DNA of 64,000 bases from Dictyobacter aurantiacus. GTDB taxonomy: Bacteria > Chloroflexota > Ktedonobacteria > Ktedonobacterales > Ktedonobacteraceae. The stretch spans positions 1,116,001 through 1,180,000 of the forward strand of contig NZ_BIFQ01000002.1 in NCBI RefSeq assembly GCF_003967515.1. The letters run 5' to 3'. Numbering within the stretch: position 1 is the stretch's first letter; every line of letters begins with the position of its first letter. Shown piece by piece: positions 43,278 through 53,079 of this stretch. Below the pieces are notes generated by a model that made no database searches, was not told the DNA's origin, and saw only the letters and a program-made list of their open reading frames with translations. The position numbers and the translations under genes are program-made.

Positions 43278-43986
43278 ACGACTGCTGAACTTTGCGGTCT
43301 CGTCTGCGTAAAAAAAGATCGGAGCATAGCACAATAAGAATTGCAACAGTGGGGGCTACAAATTGGATCCATGGATAGCTATCAAAAAAAGATTGCAGAC
43401 TATCATCGCCCAGGAAAATACGGGACGCGGTCCAGGCCAGAATCAGACACGCCACATCAAGCAGCCAGGGCAAGCGATCCATCAGACTCGCGATCAATGA
43501 GCTCCCCAGCAACAAAATCGCGATGCTCAACAGCAAACCAACAACCAGAAAAATAATATTCCCCCCGGCCAGAGCGCCAACCGCCAGTATATTATCCAGG
43601 CTCATAGTCGCATCCGCCACCAGGATCGTGATTAGAGAAGCCCAGATACCGTTCGAGCCACGCCGGGTGAGCTTTTCCTGCTCCAACTGCTTCTCATCAT
43701 CTGTCTTACGAGCATCTTTGCTACGATCGGTGAGTAAGCGGATAGCGATCACGATCAGAATAATGCCGCCAAAGACACCCAGGAAGGGCACCTGCAACAG
43801 CATAGTCGCCGCAATAGAAAAAATAATGCGCAAAATGATCGCGCCAGCACCCCCCAATATGATAGCCCAGTAACGCTGATGGCGCGGCAAACCGGCCGCC
43901 GCCGCCCCGATAACCAGGGCATTGTCGCCACTCAATACTAGATCCGATAATACAATTCCGCCAATCGCAGTAAACCAATGAAACAT
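43270..43986 (-). CDS. TerC family integral membrane protein
   Basis: 238-aa membrane protein with about seven helices. Typical TerC motifs: SDLVLSGDNALVIGAAAAGLP near 15-35, with acidic residues inside a helix, and the second-half match VADATMSLDNILAVGALAGG near 125. The charged loop KDARKTDDEKQLEQEKLTRRG separates the halves. The family is linked to metal (manganese) export and tellurium resistance. The ATG at 43986 has AAGGAG 7 bases upstream; the frame is open 33 codons further up without a better start. I saw no yybP-ykoY riboswitch motif upstream. Confidence 0.85.
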   Translation of the reverse strand: MFHWFTAIGGIVLSDLVLSGDNALVIGAAAAGLPRHQRYWAIILGGAGAIILRIIFSIAATMLLQVPFLGVFGGIILIVIAIRLLTDRSKDARKTDDEKQLEQEKLTRRGSNGIWASLITILVADATMSLDNILAVGALAGGNIIFLVVGLLLSIAILLLGSSLIASLMDRLPWLLDVACLILAWTASRIFLGDDSLQSFFDSYPWIQFVAPTVAILIVLCSDLFLRRRDRKVQQSLT

Positions 43987-44141
43987 CCAGCCACTCCTTA
44001 GCAATGTATAGTCGATGCAACTTCCACATAAATTCCCACCCAGACTGATCCGATCCCAAAAAGGCCATAGAGGACCACAGCCCATATATTATGGGACAGA
44101 TAGTTAAACGTTAGCAATTTCAAAATATCAAATCAAAAAAA

Positions 44142-44164
44142 GAGTGGCGCACGTCGCGCCACTC
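44142..44164 (-). terminator. Intrinsic terminator of the HTH gene
   Basis: GAGTGGCGC-ACGTC-GCGCCACTC hairpin followed, on the minus strand, by a run of seven T's. It is the cleanest intrinsic terminator in the window. Confidence 0.85.
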
Positions 44165-44183
44165 GCCTGCTTTAAATTTTACA

Positions 44184-44435
44184 CTAAACCGTTGATGGTG
44201 TTCCAGTGTTGAATAACGCATCAAGTGTGTGCTTGCGTACACGATATCCACACCGCTTACCACTATGTGGAAGAGCAACCGCTTCCAACGCCCCAGACTT
44301 AATCCAGCGGCGCACAGTTGTATCATCCACCCGCAAGTGACGTGCAACTTCGCGAACCGTCAGCAGATCACCGCCCATCTCAGGTTCATTGACGTTGCGC
44401 TCTTCTTTAATATCTGTTTGTTTGTGTCGGGCCAT
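44184..44435 (-). CDS. Excisionase-like helix-turn-helix DNA-binding protein
   Basis: 83 aa with a MerR/excisionase-type winged HTH (HTH_17): LLTVREVARHLRVDDTTVRRWIKSG near 25-49, then YRVRKHTLDALF. GGAGG lies 7 bases before the ATG at 44435. No integrase or att site is nearby, so it is probably a small regulator rather than a phage excisionase. The upstream 44436-44966 region has no supported gene. Confidence 0.82.
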   Translation of the reverse strand: MARHKQTDIKEERNVNEPEMGGDLLTVREVARHLRVDDTTVRRWIKSGALEAVALPHSGKRCGYRVRKHTLDALFNTGTPSTV

Positions 44436-44966
44436 CACTGACCTCCTTTATCACTGAACAAATACGCCTCTACTATAGAACAAAGTGCGTGTTTCAACAA
44501 GCACATCTCCGCAAATCGAACTGCGCGCGCTCTCGATGCAGCAACCGAAGGTAACCAGGACCCTGGTCCGATGTCCGAACTGGAAGCAGGTTTGGACACT
44601 ACCTGCATAGTGATCGCATTCCTAAGGATAGGCAACGCATAAAAACAGATTGATTATTTCTACGCTAGTGCATCTATCCTAAAAACACTAGAAATGCATA
44701 CACAGTTCAATTTATAGAATCTAGACGTTGAATATAACGTTTTAGGGTAAAGAATTACTACAAGTTATTACCTGGACACGAGAGAAGAGGATATAATAAA
44801 GTGGCTTAAGCAGCGTATCTAAATGAACTCCAGTGCATTTCCGAGAAAGTTTATATTTGTAATGGCTGTATTGAAAAAAGCTTTTTTTCACTTCTCCAAA
44901 AAGCGTACGTACCCATCCATTGGGCTAGCCAATAAGCTCTGGTTATGGATGGGCTGGCTCTAAAGT

Positions 44967-45665
44967 ATGGTATACGAGGAGTTGCTGGCAAACTTCAAAA
45001 CCACCTGGCGGCAAAACGTGCGCTCATCGCAGCGCAAGGGGGTCACCATTCGCGAAGCGACCAGTGACGCCGACTTTGACACCTATTATCACATCCTCTC
45101 ACTCACCGGTGAGCGTGAAGACTTCTTCATTCACAGCAAAGACTACCACAAGGAGATGTACACGCGTTACAAGCAAAAAGAACAGGCGGTCATCCTGCTA
45201 GCGGAACATGAGGGGGACGTGACTGCTGCCAAGATGCTCATCAAGATGGGAGACTGGTGCTGGGATATGTTTGGCGGCTCAAGCAACCACAAACGCAACC
45301 TCAGGGCAACCTACCTGATCCAGTACCACTGTTTTCTGTGGGCAAAGGAGCAGGGCTGCAGCTTTTTTGACTTCCGTGCCATCCCTAACGTCCTTAAACC
45401 TGGCGAAGAGATGTGGGGCGTTTACGAGTTCAAAAAAGGCTTCGGCGGCTTCTCACGCATGATCATCAATACCCAGGACTATATCTACAGGCCATTACCA
45501 TACAGGGTCTGGAACCTGTTGCTGGATATGCGCCGCGCCCGGCGCCGCAAAGAACGCTCACAGATAGAAATAGAGCGTGCGGCGCGCACAGCTATCCGGG
45601 CTTCTCGGGTGCAAAAACACATACAGGGCTCAGATGGAGTGAGGCACGCTATCAGGGGATCTTAG
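44967..45665 (+). pseudogene. 5'-truncated FemAB-type aminoacyltransferase
   Basis: Matches the C-terminal part of FemAB/FemX peptidoglycan-bridge GNAT enzymes: NFKTTWRQNVRSSQRKGVTI at the very start, MFGGSSNHKRNLRATYLIQY near 112, and GVYEFKKGFGG near 155. Full-length family members carry roughly 120 or more residues before the NFK segment. Here a TAA stop lies in frame 6 bases before the ATG and there is no ribosome site. The C-terminal 40 residues are basic and low complexity. It is probably a remnant, though an internal-domain protein cannot be ruled out. Its stop overlaps that of the convergent peroxiredoxin gene. Confidence 0.65.
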
Positions 45666-46135
45666 CGAGCGGCACGCAAGGTCTTTAAGGCTTCATCGAT
45701 GTGGCGTTCGGCCGCCAGTTGCGATGAGAACACATGGCGTACAATACCCTCTTTATCGATAATATAGGTGACGCGTCCCGGTATCAAACCAAAGGCGGAG
45801 ACCGCGCCGTAGCGTTTTCTGACCGCGCCACCTTTATCGCTTAATAATATAAATGGCAATCGATGTCTGGCCGAAAATTTCTGATGCTCCTCTACCGAGT
45901 CGGAACTGACGCCAAGCACCTCGGCGCCCACATCTTTAAAGACCTCATAGCTATCGCGGAAGGCACAGGCCTCCGCCGTGCAGCCCGGCGTCTCATCCTT
46001 CGGATAGAAGTAGAGCACCACAGACTTCTGACCACGATAATCCTTTAAGCTCACCTGTTTTCCATCCTGGGTTGGTAATGTAAAATCAGGCGCCTCGTCC
46101 CCTACCTGCACCTTTGTCTCCGTTGATGATGCCAT
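45662..46135 (-). CDS. bcp: Peroxiredoxin, BCP/PrxQ type
   Basis: 157-aa thiol peroxidase that reduces hydrogen and organic peroxides using thioredoxin-like donors. PKDETPGCTAEACAFRD holds peroxidatic Cys52 and resolving Cys57, the i+5 spacing of two-Cys PrxQ/BCP proteins. The ATG at 46135 has GAGGAGG upstream. It is a single-gene unit. Confidence 0.93.
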   Translation of the reverse strand: MASSTETKVQVGDEAPDFTLPTQDGKQVSLKDYRGQKSVVLYFYPKDETPGCTAEACAFRDSYEVFKDVGAEVLGVSSDSVEEHQKFSARHRLPFILLSDKGGAVRKRYGAVSAFGLIPGRVTYIIDKEGIVRHVFSSQLAAERHIDEALKTLRAAR

Positions 46136-46257
46136 CTAGCACCTCCTCTTCGTGAATGAACAACAGCATACGGTTCCATTCCATAATATGCTATGCTTTA
46201 GACAAATAACAGACCAGTTTAGGGGCAATATTTGATGAGGAAGAGAGAATAACCTTT

Positions 46258-47049
46258 ATGACAAAAACGATTCAAGAAGTTATTGATCTCATCATTGCGG
46301 AGATTCCCAATGCGCCATTAGAAGATTCGGTTGATACGTTCAAATGTGGTGATCCAGGGCAGGAAGTTAGCGGCATTGTCACAACGTTTACAGCGACACT
46401 GGATGTGTTGCGACGCGCGGTCGAACTGGACGCCAACCTGATCATTACCCATGAACCCACATTTTACGATCACCGCGACAATACCGACTGGCTGGACGAT
46501 GATCCGGTCTACGCCGCCAAGCGCGCCTTTATCGAGAAACATCAGCTAACCATCTGGCGCTTCCACGATTACTGGCACATGCACGAACCGGACGGCATCC
46601 AGGTCGGAGTTGAAAAGGTACTGGGCTGGGAACAATACGAGCATACCGACAACCGCTACATCATCCATATTCCGCCCACCACAGTTGGAGATCTGGTTGA
46701 CCACCTCAAGCAAAAGTTCGGCACAAGCACGATGCGCGTCATCGGGGATCTGGCGATGCCATGTCAGCGCATCGGCATGCTGCTGGGAGCGATCGGTGGT
46801 ACCAACCAGATTAAAGCTTTCCACCTGGCCAATCTAGACGTCGCATTATGTGGTGAGACGACTGAATGGCAGACCGGTGAATATATCCGCGACGCCATCG
46901 CCGCCGATCAGAAGAAAGCCCTGATTATACTCGGCCACGCCACCAGTGAAGAGGCCGGCATGCACTACCTGGTCGAATGGCTACAGCCAAAGGTTCCCGA
47001 TATCCAAATTACCTTCATCCCTGTTGGCGACCCCATCGCTGTCGTATAG
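46258..47049 (+). CDS. Nif3-like (DUF34) dinuclear metal protein
   Basis: 263 aa. Metal-site motifs of the Nif3/YbgI family: NLIITHEPTFYDH near 60 and GHATSEEAGMHYLVEWL near 222, each supplying His/Glu ligands to a two-metal centre. Some family members act as GTP cyclohydrolase-like or nucleotide-processing enzymes, but the role is mostly unknown. The ribosome site is weak (GAGGAAGAGAG about 15 bases upstream). Confidence 0.85.
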   Translation: MTKTIQEVIDLIIAEIPNAPLEDSVDTFKCGDPGQEVSGIVTTFTATLDVLRRAVELDANLIITHEPTFYDHRDNTDWLDDDPVYAAKRAFIEKHQLTIWRFHDYWHMHEPDGIQVGVEKVLGWEQYEHTDNRYIIHIPPTTVGDLVDHLKQKFGTSTMRVIGDLAMPCQRIGMLLGAIGGTNQIKAFHLANLDVALCGETTEWQTGEYIRDAIAADQKKALIILGHATSEEAGMHYLVEWLQPKVPDIQITFIPVGDPIAVV

Positions 47050-47051
47050 AG

Positions 47052-47108
47052 AGTTGCCATGATCGAAATGATGCCGCAGCAGGCGGCATCATTTCGATCA
47101 TGGCAACT
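47052..47108. terminator. 26-bp perfect palindrome between convergent genes
   Basis: Perfect 26-bp stem with an AGCAG loop, starting 3 bp past the Nif3 stop and ending 7 bp before the stop of the chagasin-like gene. Probable bidirectional terminator without a T-run. Confidence 0.8.
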
Positions 47109-47114
47109 GTGGTT

Positions 47115-47636
47115 TTAGCTACAGAATAATGGCCATACGTGTTTGGGCTTACTACTGGCAGTAATACAGTAGGGAGAAGCCTGAATATGAATGATCACAT
47201 AGAAAGTCTGAGCCGGGGGCTGCATGGTTTCCCAGGCTTGTTTATAGATAAGGTGTAACTGCGTGTTACCGAGGCCGCGGGTAAGGAAGGTAAACTCCTC
47301 CATACCAGGCGTTCCAGGTGGAGGGGTTTTACCCGCGATCGACGTAGGGTTGATATAATGCTGACTCTGTAAACGCAACAGAGAACTGAGTGGAGGTGCG
47401 ATACTCCAGGAATAACCTGTACTTACATTAGAGGGTAGCCGCACAACGATAAGTGTATTGGGCGCCACAGTGACCTGGTTACTATTGTTCGCCTGTGTCA
47501 GGATAACAGGAACGCTGGCACTGCGGAATGCGCTGGCAAAAATGAAGAGGAAACCGAGGAAGATAGACAGGCACAATTTTTGCCTTCCGGTGAGCCGCTG
47601 CGTGTTCCATAGAACGCCGCTGGTGTTTTTCATCAT
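47115..47636 (-). CDS. Chagasin-like (I42) cysteine-protease inhibitor, exported
   Basis: 173 aa with an N-terminal signal or anchor helix (KLCLSIFLGFLFIFASAF, residues 19-36) and one chagasin-like domain. Its loops match the family: STGYSWS (usual NPTTGYxW), PGTPGMEEFTF and YKQAWE. The family blocks papain-type cysteine proteases by inserting these loops in the active site. The start at 47636 is the first of two adjacent ATGs, and the ribosome site (AAGGTC) is weak. Confidence 0.75.
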   Translation of the reverse strand: MMKNTSGVLWNTQRLTGRQKLCLSIFLGFLFIFASAFRSASVPVILTQANNSNQVTVAPNTLIVVRLPSNVSTGYSWSIAPPLSSLLRLQSQHYINPTSIAGKTPPPGTPGMEEFTFLTRGLGNTQLHLIYKQAWETMQPPAQTFYVIIHIQASPYCITASSKPKHVWPLFCS

Positions 47637-47782
47637 ACTGTTAGCACGACCTTTCAAAAATACATTATTTGGGATCCATACTATCAGTATAAAAACAAAA
47701 ACAACTTTATAATACTTTTACTATTAAAAGAGGTGCAAGACAATACAAAATAACCTATGATTTTGCGCTCACAGGTTGTTAG

Positions 47783-47842
47783 GAATTGGTGCAATACAGC
47801 AGATGGGTGCATCCGCACCCATCTGCTGTATTGCACCAATTC
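47783..47842. repeat. Family A hairpin, solo copy (A6)
   Basis: Perfect 28-bp stem with an ATCC loop and GGTGC clamp, containing ATTGGTGCA/TGCACCAAT. It has no arms. It begins 4 bp after the stop of the Gfo/Idh/MocA gene on the minus strand and may be its terminator. Confidence 0.8.
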
Positions 47843-47845
47843 TTA

Positions 47846-49057
47846 TTATTGTTCAAATGAGGGGAAATGGGTGTAGCTGGACAGGGGAATCACTTTCCCG
47901 GGCCGGGCCCAGGGCACGGTTTCCAGTTCGCTAAACAACTTTTCTTGCGTAAATGCCTGCTTGATGATGTCGTCGATACCTTCGATGACCGTCTTGATCG
48001 AGCCGGACTCTTCGAAGCGGCTCAACAGAGCCGGTTCCAGTTGATGAATGGGGGAAGATTCGTACGCTCCATCGAAAGCGAGAACATGGGCGCCGGCGAT
48101 ATCCAGATCGCAGACAAAGCTTTGTGGATCAGCCACTTTACGATAGAGATGCTGCATCAGACGATCACGAAGCTGCAGACCGGTATCGCAATCCATCTCC
48201 TCATGCGTACCATCGGCGCGAGTAATCTCCACATGATCCGTCGTCCAATGGATGCTACCGCGATCGCCACGCACGATAATCTCGGGTCCAGCCAGCTGGA
48301 CAGAACAATGGGTGACATAAAAATAGAGTGGGACACCGGGCTCTGCAGTAACACGTATGCAAGCGGTATCCGTGCTTTCAATCTCGTGCCCGCGATAGAG
48401 CTCGGCCTCGACGCTACGCAAGATGGCGGAACGCGTCAGCTCACTACCCGCCAGAAAACAGAGCATATTCAACTGATGGGAAACAGCATTGCTAAATGGC
48501 GAATCCAGCACCCAGGCATCGTGTATCTGCAGACGACCAGCCCAGCTGTTGCGCGTATAATACTCATCCAGGCGCGGCCACAGGGCATAGCACTTAATGC
48601 TCTGCAGCTTCCCAATCTGCTGTTCCAGGATCGCCCGCTTCATCCAGAACGTCTCATGCGCATACATCGTCTGAAAACCGACCGCCACAAAGCGTCCTAC
48701 CTCTTCCGAGCAGGCGCGCATAGCCAGCACATCCTGAATGGTAGCCGCCGCTGGCTTCTCCACAAAAACATTCGCCCCCGCGCGCAGCGCCGCCAGCGTC
48801 ATCGGTGCATGCAAAAGGATACCAGTAGGAATAAAACAAACGTCACACTGGCCCCGAAACTGTTCCAGCATCTGCGTAAAATCGGTAAATATCCGGCAGC
48901 CGATGGCGCGCAAACGCTGGCACTTCTCGGCCTCCTCTTCCTGATTGATAACGGTCGCGCCCAGCAGGCGAACCTCATCGCGCTCCACCGCACGCATCAG
49001 ATCCTGATAATGAACATTTCCAAAGCCCGATACCCCGATAAGGCAAGCTGTGATCAT
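47846..49057 (-). CDS. Gfo/Idh/MocA family oxidoreductase
   Basis: NAD(P)-dependent sugar or inositol dehydrogenase family, 403 aa. Rossmann start MITACLIGVSGFGNVHYQDL; FVEKPAAATIQD carries the EKP motif near 95-106; the C-terminal alpha/beta domain contains AVSHQLNMLCFLAG with the catalytic-region His. The exact substrate is unknown. It is a single gene between two palindromes. Confidence 0.88.
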   Translation of the reverse strand: MITACLIGVSGFGNVHYQDLMRAVERDEVRLLGATVINQEEEAEKCQRLRAIGCRIFTDFTQMLEQFRGQCDVCFIPTGILLHAPMTLAALRAGANVFVEKPAAATIQDVLAMRACSEEVGRFVAVGFQTMYAHETFWMKRAILEQQIGKLQSIKCYALWPRLDEYYTRNSWAGRLQIHDAWVLDSPFSNAVSHQLNMLCFLAGSELTRSAILRSVEAELYRGHEIESTDTACIRVTAEPGVPLYFYVTHCSVQLAGPEIIVRGDRGSIHWTTDHVEITRADGTHEEMDCDTGLQLRDRLMQHLYRKVADPQSFVCDLDIAGAHVLAFDGAYESSPIHQLEPALLSRFEESGSIKTVIEGIDDIIKQAFTQEKLFSELETVPWARPGKVIPLSSYTHFPSFEQ

Positions 49058-49117
49058 ACAAAGATCTCCTCACAAAAAAGAAAACGTCTTCTTTACTATA
49101 GCATAAAGGATTTGGGA

Positions 49118-49169
49118 AGATATAACAATGGTGGTCAATGCACTTGCATTGACCACCATTGTTATATCT
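49118..49169. terminator. 24-bp palindrome overlapping the CheB-CheR kinase stop codon
   Basis: Perfect 24-bp stem with an ACTT loop. The right arm ends inside the TAG stop (49168-49170) of the minus-strand CheB-CheR kinase gene. Probable terminator. Confidence 0.78.
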
Positions 49170-52100
49170 ATAGAGAATGGGGAAGGGAGAAGTAGAAGCT
49201 GCTGCCCTTGCCCGGTTCGCTTTCCAGCCAGAAACGACCGCCATGCCGGGCAATGATTGCATGGGCGATATACAGGCCCAGACCTAATCCTTCCACGCGC
49301 TCGTTTTCATCGTGGCCGCGGTAGAAACGCTCAAAGAGGTGCTTCTGATCTTCTTTAGAGATGCCCCGTCCCTTATCATGGATCGCCACCACAGCCTCAT
49401 TCGGCATATTCTGCACCTCAATCCTCACTTCAGACTGTTGAGGGCTATATTTTAATGCATTGGTGATGAGGTTATGCAGGACCTGCTCGATATAGCCTTT
49501 ATCAATCATAACATTGATCACATCTTCTTGTGATTGTACAAGAATGCGATCTTGCTGCTCTGTACTGGCATATTGCTCACAAATCTGCCGTATCATCTCC
49601 ACCAGGTTGACCTCTTCCTTCCCATGCAATTCAAAGACTTCACCGCGGATACGGGCCACGTCAAGCATTTCAGAGATCAGCTTGTTCATTCTTCCTACCT
49701 GGTAAGTAATCTTTTCAAGTAAGGCCACTTCTGAATCAAATGACTGCTCTGCATGCCCGGTTCCATCCGTCGAGCGTTTGTTGAGCATTCGCTGTACCCG
49801 TTGCACATTGGCCAGGATCAAGGATAGCGGGTTCCGCAGTTCATGGGTAACCAGTGAGATAAACTCATCCTTCAACTGATCAACCTTCTCAAGTTCTTCG
49901 CGGGCCAGCACCTGGTCGGTCATCTCAATGGCAACGACGAGCATATAGCGCACGCGCTCAGCATTCATGGTATCCATAACTGGAAGAAGCGTGTAGTCCC
50001 AGACAACCCGGTGATCATCATATTCAACGACGGATAGATCAGCGATGTGCACGGATTGGCCATCTATCAAAGCCTGTTCCCAGATAGCCTGACGCCTCTC
50101 TGCGGGTAATGCCAGGCGCAGATCTTCCCAGCAGCGACCTATCAACGTATCCTGTGGCAAACCGGTCACGCGAGCAACGCTCTCAAGGTAGCGTGAACTG
50201 GCAAGCAAGAGATGCTGGCTCTGTGCATCGAAGAGGGCCAGGGCACCAGCAGGAAAATTGCGAAAGATAAGCTCGAATTGCTCGCGCTCATGCTCAACCT
50301 CTAGCAGGCGCTTCTCGGTCTCATCAACGGCGTAGATGATGACACCATCAACCTTACCATTGGTATCATGTGAAGGGATCAACGTATACGCGAAATAAGC
50401 CTCAACAGGTTTACCAACATCACCCTGCGGCAACGGAGTCACCACATGATCCAATGTGCGCGGCTCATCAAGCCGGTAGGCATCGCGAGCCAGGTGCAGT
50501 ATCTCTATACCTTTGTCCCAGAAGATGTCAAGCACCTCATCAAGGGCGCGTCCATAGACAGAGCGTGTAGAAAGTAAGCGTGCGTAGCGCGGGCTATACG
50601 CATCGACAATCAGGGTGGGGCCACGCAAAACCAGGATATAGAAAGGAGCCAGTTCAATCATTTTCGCCAGGCGACCACGCTCGCTCTCCATGGTAGCGGT
50701 CATCTCCTGCAGTTCACTGCTACGCGCACGCAACTCGTCGTTGGTCGTCTCCAGCTCCTCATTGGTCGCCTGCAGCTCCTCATTATTGGTCTCTAGCTCT
50801 TCATTGGTCGCCTGCAGCTCTTCGTTGGTCGTCTCGAACTCCTCAATGCTAGCCTGCAGCTCCTCGTGTGTCAGCATCAGTTCTTCATTAGTGACCTGTA
50901 ATTCCTCGTTCGCATCCACCAGTTCTTTATTGACATCGCTGAGACGCTTATTGGCCGTGCTCAGTTCATTCATCAGTTGGGTCTGTTCCGCCTGCACCGT
51001 CTCTAGCTGACGCCGGAACTGTACCTGCTGGGTTACATCGGCGATACTGATCACGGCCAGGGTAGAGGAGTCTGACTCCATCTGCATCAAAGAGATTGAA
51101 AGGCTCACATAGCGCCCATTACCGCCGGAGGCCATATCCAGCTCAACTTCCAGAGGGCTAACCGAATTACGTTCCCGAAAGACACTATCGATAGCGGCCC
51201 GTGTATCGTGATAGGGGATGCCGCGTACGGCGTGGAGGAAGTCCTGTTCGGTGCCAATCTCACGTAACCCCAGCAGGCGCCGGGCTGATCCATTAGCGGT
51301 CAAAATGCGATACGAGCGATCGATGACCACAATGCCAATGGGTAAGAAGCGCAGCAGCAATTCGTTGAAACGGCGTAACTGACCTATATCCAATGCCAGA
51401 TTTGCTGAATCCTGCTCGTTGTTTGATTTTCCTGACATCATATTTTGCTGCTTCATGGCTTGTCTTTCCATGTAAGGATTTATTCGCTCGGAAAGAAGCT
51501 GATGGCGCATTGAGGGTAACCCATTGCCAATACAGCGATATACCTTCCACTGTTTATTGATAAGTTCATAAAACGATTGCACGGGACGCACAGTCTCGGC
51601 CTTCCCTAAAAAGAGATAACCATCGGGCGAGAGAGAGAAGGCAAATTGATTGAGCACATACTCCTGCAGTTCAGGGGTAAAATAGATCAATACATTGCGG
51701 CACAAGACCAGGTCGATACGCGGGAAAGGAGCGCTCCGGCTGAGATCTTGCTGACCAAAGATAACCATCTGGCGCAGCGCTTTCGAGATGCGATAGCCGT
51801 TATCGATCGGCTCAAAAAAACGCTCGCGATACTCCTTTGGTATCCCTTTGAGCAGGCTTTCCGCATAGATGCCACGGCGAGCGAAGTTAATCGCGGCCTC
51901 ATCCAGGTCGGTCGCGAAAATCTTCACGCTCCACTCCAGCAATTCCGCCCCCAGCATATCGGTCAGCAACATAGCCAGTGAATAAGGCTCTTCACCGGTC
52001 GCGCACCCGGCGGCCCAGAAGCGCAGGACACGATTGCGCGTACGCGCGCGCGTGATTAGTTTGGGGAGAATTTCATTTCTCAGGTAGGAGAAAGCCTCTG

Positions 52101-52938
52101 CATCGCGAAAGAATTGCGTCACATTAATCAGGAAGGCCTTGACCAGCTCGCCCACCTCTTCAGGGGTTGCCTTGAGATACTGGGCATATTCACGCATGCT
52201 CCGACTATGCGTGACAGCCATGCGCCTGGCCACACGGCGCAGAATGGTTGATGTTTTATATGGTCGAAAATCAATGCTTGCTTGCCTGCTTACCAGTTCA
52301 AGGATATCGCGTAAAACATCTTCCACCTTCTCTTCACTTTGTTGGATATGCTCATCGTGCAACAGTTCCTGGAGAAAAGGGCCAATCCGCTCGATGGGAA
52401 GCGCGAAATCAATCACAGTAGGAGGCAATGAAGCGGGCATAGAAGGATAACGGGCTGTTTGCGGATCTTGCACAATCACCACGCCACCCTTATCTTTCAC
52501 ATCGACAGCGCCAACTGATCCATCCGTGCCTGAACCTGTCAAAATCACAGCGATCAAATTTTCACCGTAAGCCTCGGCCGCGGTAGAAAATAAGGTATCC
52601 ACCGATGGGCGTGGACGCCTTGAATGACTTTCCTTTACCTCGACATAATGATCGTGGATAGAGGCCAGGTGATTAGACGGTATAACGTAAATTCTGCCTG
52701 CCTGCAGCTTACTTCGCGACATCACCACCTCCACAGGAAGTTGGGTTCGGTGCTGCAGGATTGTATCAAGTGAACTTACGCGATCCGGATCAAGATGCTG
52801 TGCAAGTACGATAGGAGCAGGAAAATCAACAGTCAAGGTGCTCACAAAGATAGATAGCGCTTCCACCCCCCCGGCAGATGAGCCCACGGTAATCAAACTT
52901 TTAGAGACAGGCTCGCCCTGCGTTCCAGCTTCAGTCAT
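49168..52938 (-). CDS. CheB-CheR-PAS-histidine kinase fusion
   Basis: 1256-aa soluble signalling protein. CheB methylesterase (about 12-190): VGSSAGGVEAL, LAQHLDP and GSGTDGS give the Ser, His and Asp. CheR methyltransferase (about 215-475): TSTILRRVARRM, AAGCATGEEPYS, LVLCRNVLIYF. PAS near 530-650; a coiled coil of about 100 residues built from repeats of ELQATNEELE and ELETTNEELQ; two further PAS units; HisKA with THELRNPLSL near 1030 and HATPase with NLITNALKYS, DKGRGIS, LGLGLYI. No receiver, no membrane segment, no chemoreceptor in the window. Such fusions act outside classical chemotaxis. A second CheB lies upstream on the same strand. Confidence 0.9.
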   Translation of the reverse strand: MTEAGTQGEPVSKSLITVGSSAGGVEALSIFVSTLTVDFPAPIVLAQHLDPDRVSSLDTILQHRTQLPVEVVMSRSKLQAGRIYVIPSNHLASIHDHYVEVKESHSRRPRPSVDTLFSTAAEAYGENLIAVILTGSGTDGSVGAVDVKDKGGVVIVQDPQTARYPSMPASLPPTVIDFALPIERIGPFLQELLHDEHIQQSEEKVEDVLRDILELVSRQASIDFRPYKTSTILRRVARRMAVTHSRSMREYAQYLKATPEEVGELVKAFLINVTQFFRDAEAFSYLRNEILPKLITRARTRNRVLRFWAAGCATGEEPYSLAMLLTDMLGAELLEWSVKIFATDLDEAAINFARRGIYAESLLKGIPKEYRERFFEPIDNGYRISKALRQMVIFGQQDLSRSAPFPRIDLVLCRNVLIYFTPELQEYVLNQFAFSLSPDGYLFLGKAETVRPVQSFYELINKQWKVYRCIGNGLPSMRHQLLSERINPYMERQAMKQQNMMSGKSNNEQDSANLALDIGQLRRFNELLLRFLPIGIVVIDRSYRILTANGSARRLLGLREIGTEQDFLHAVRGIPYHDTRAAIDSVFRERNSVSPLEVELDMASGGNGRYVSLSISLMQMESDSSTLAVISIADVTQQVQFRRQLETVQAEQTQLMNELSTANKRLSDVNKELVDANEELQVTNEELMLTHEELQASIEEFETTNEELQATNEELETNNEELQATNEELETTNDELRARSSELQEMTATMESERGRLAKMIELAPFYILVLRGPTLIVDAYSPRYARLLSTRSVYGRALDEVLDIFWDKGIEILHLARDAYRLDEPRTLDHVVTPLPQGDVGKPVEAYFAYTLIPSHDTNGKVDGVIIYAVDETEKRLLEVEHEREQFELIFRNFPAGALALFDAQSQHLLLASSRYLESVARVTGLPQDTLIGRCWEDLRLALPAERRQAIWEQALIDGQSVHIADLSVVEYDDHRVVWDYTLLPVMDTMNAERVRYMLVVAIEMTDQVLAREELEKVDQLKDEFISLVTHELRNPLSLILANVQRVQRMLNKRSTDGTGHAEQSFDSEVALLEKITYQVGRMNKLISEMLDVARIRGEVFELHGKEEVNLVEMIRQICEQYASTEQQDRILVQSQEDVINVMIDKGYIEQVLHNLITNALKYSPQQSEVRIEVQNMPNEAVVAIHDKGRGISKEDQKHLFERFYRGHDENERVEGLGLGLYIAHAIIARHGGRFWLESEPGKGSSFYFSLPHSL

Positions 52939-53079
52939 GAAAGATTTCTTCCCATTAAAACGACAACGTAAACCAGAATTGACAATGTGCGATGCCTATT
53001 TACTATAGGCCGATCAAACAGGATTGTCAACTCTTTCATGACAAGAAACACGCTGTAGAGTATAAGGAACGTAGTGCCT

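Noticed and set aside
43987..44130. yybP-ykoY manganese riboswitch upstream of TerC
   Set aside because: Such riboswitches often precede this gene family, but I could not find the conserved loop sequences in this leader.
44184..44435. Excisionase of an integrated element
   Set aside because: No integrase, attachment repeats or other phage-like genes are near it; small HTH_17 proteins are common ordinary regulators.
47867..49195. 442-codon plus-strand ORF
   Set aside because: Antisense of the Gfo/Idh/MocA gene, which has clear NAD-binding and EKP motifs on the minus strand.
50690..51010. Plus-strand ORF rich in SSSLVACSSSLV repeats
   Set aside because: It is the antisense of the NEEL coiled-coil repeats in the CheB-CheR kinase, so the repeats are a shadow of that coding region.
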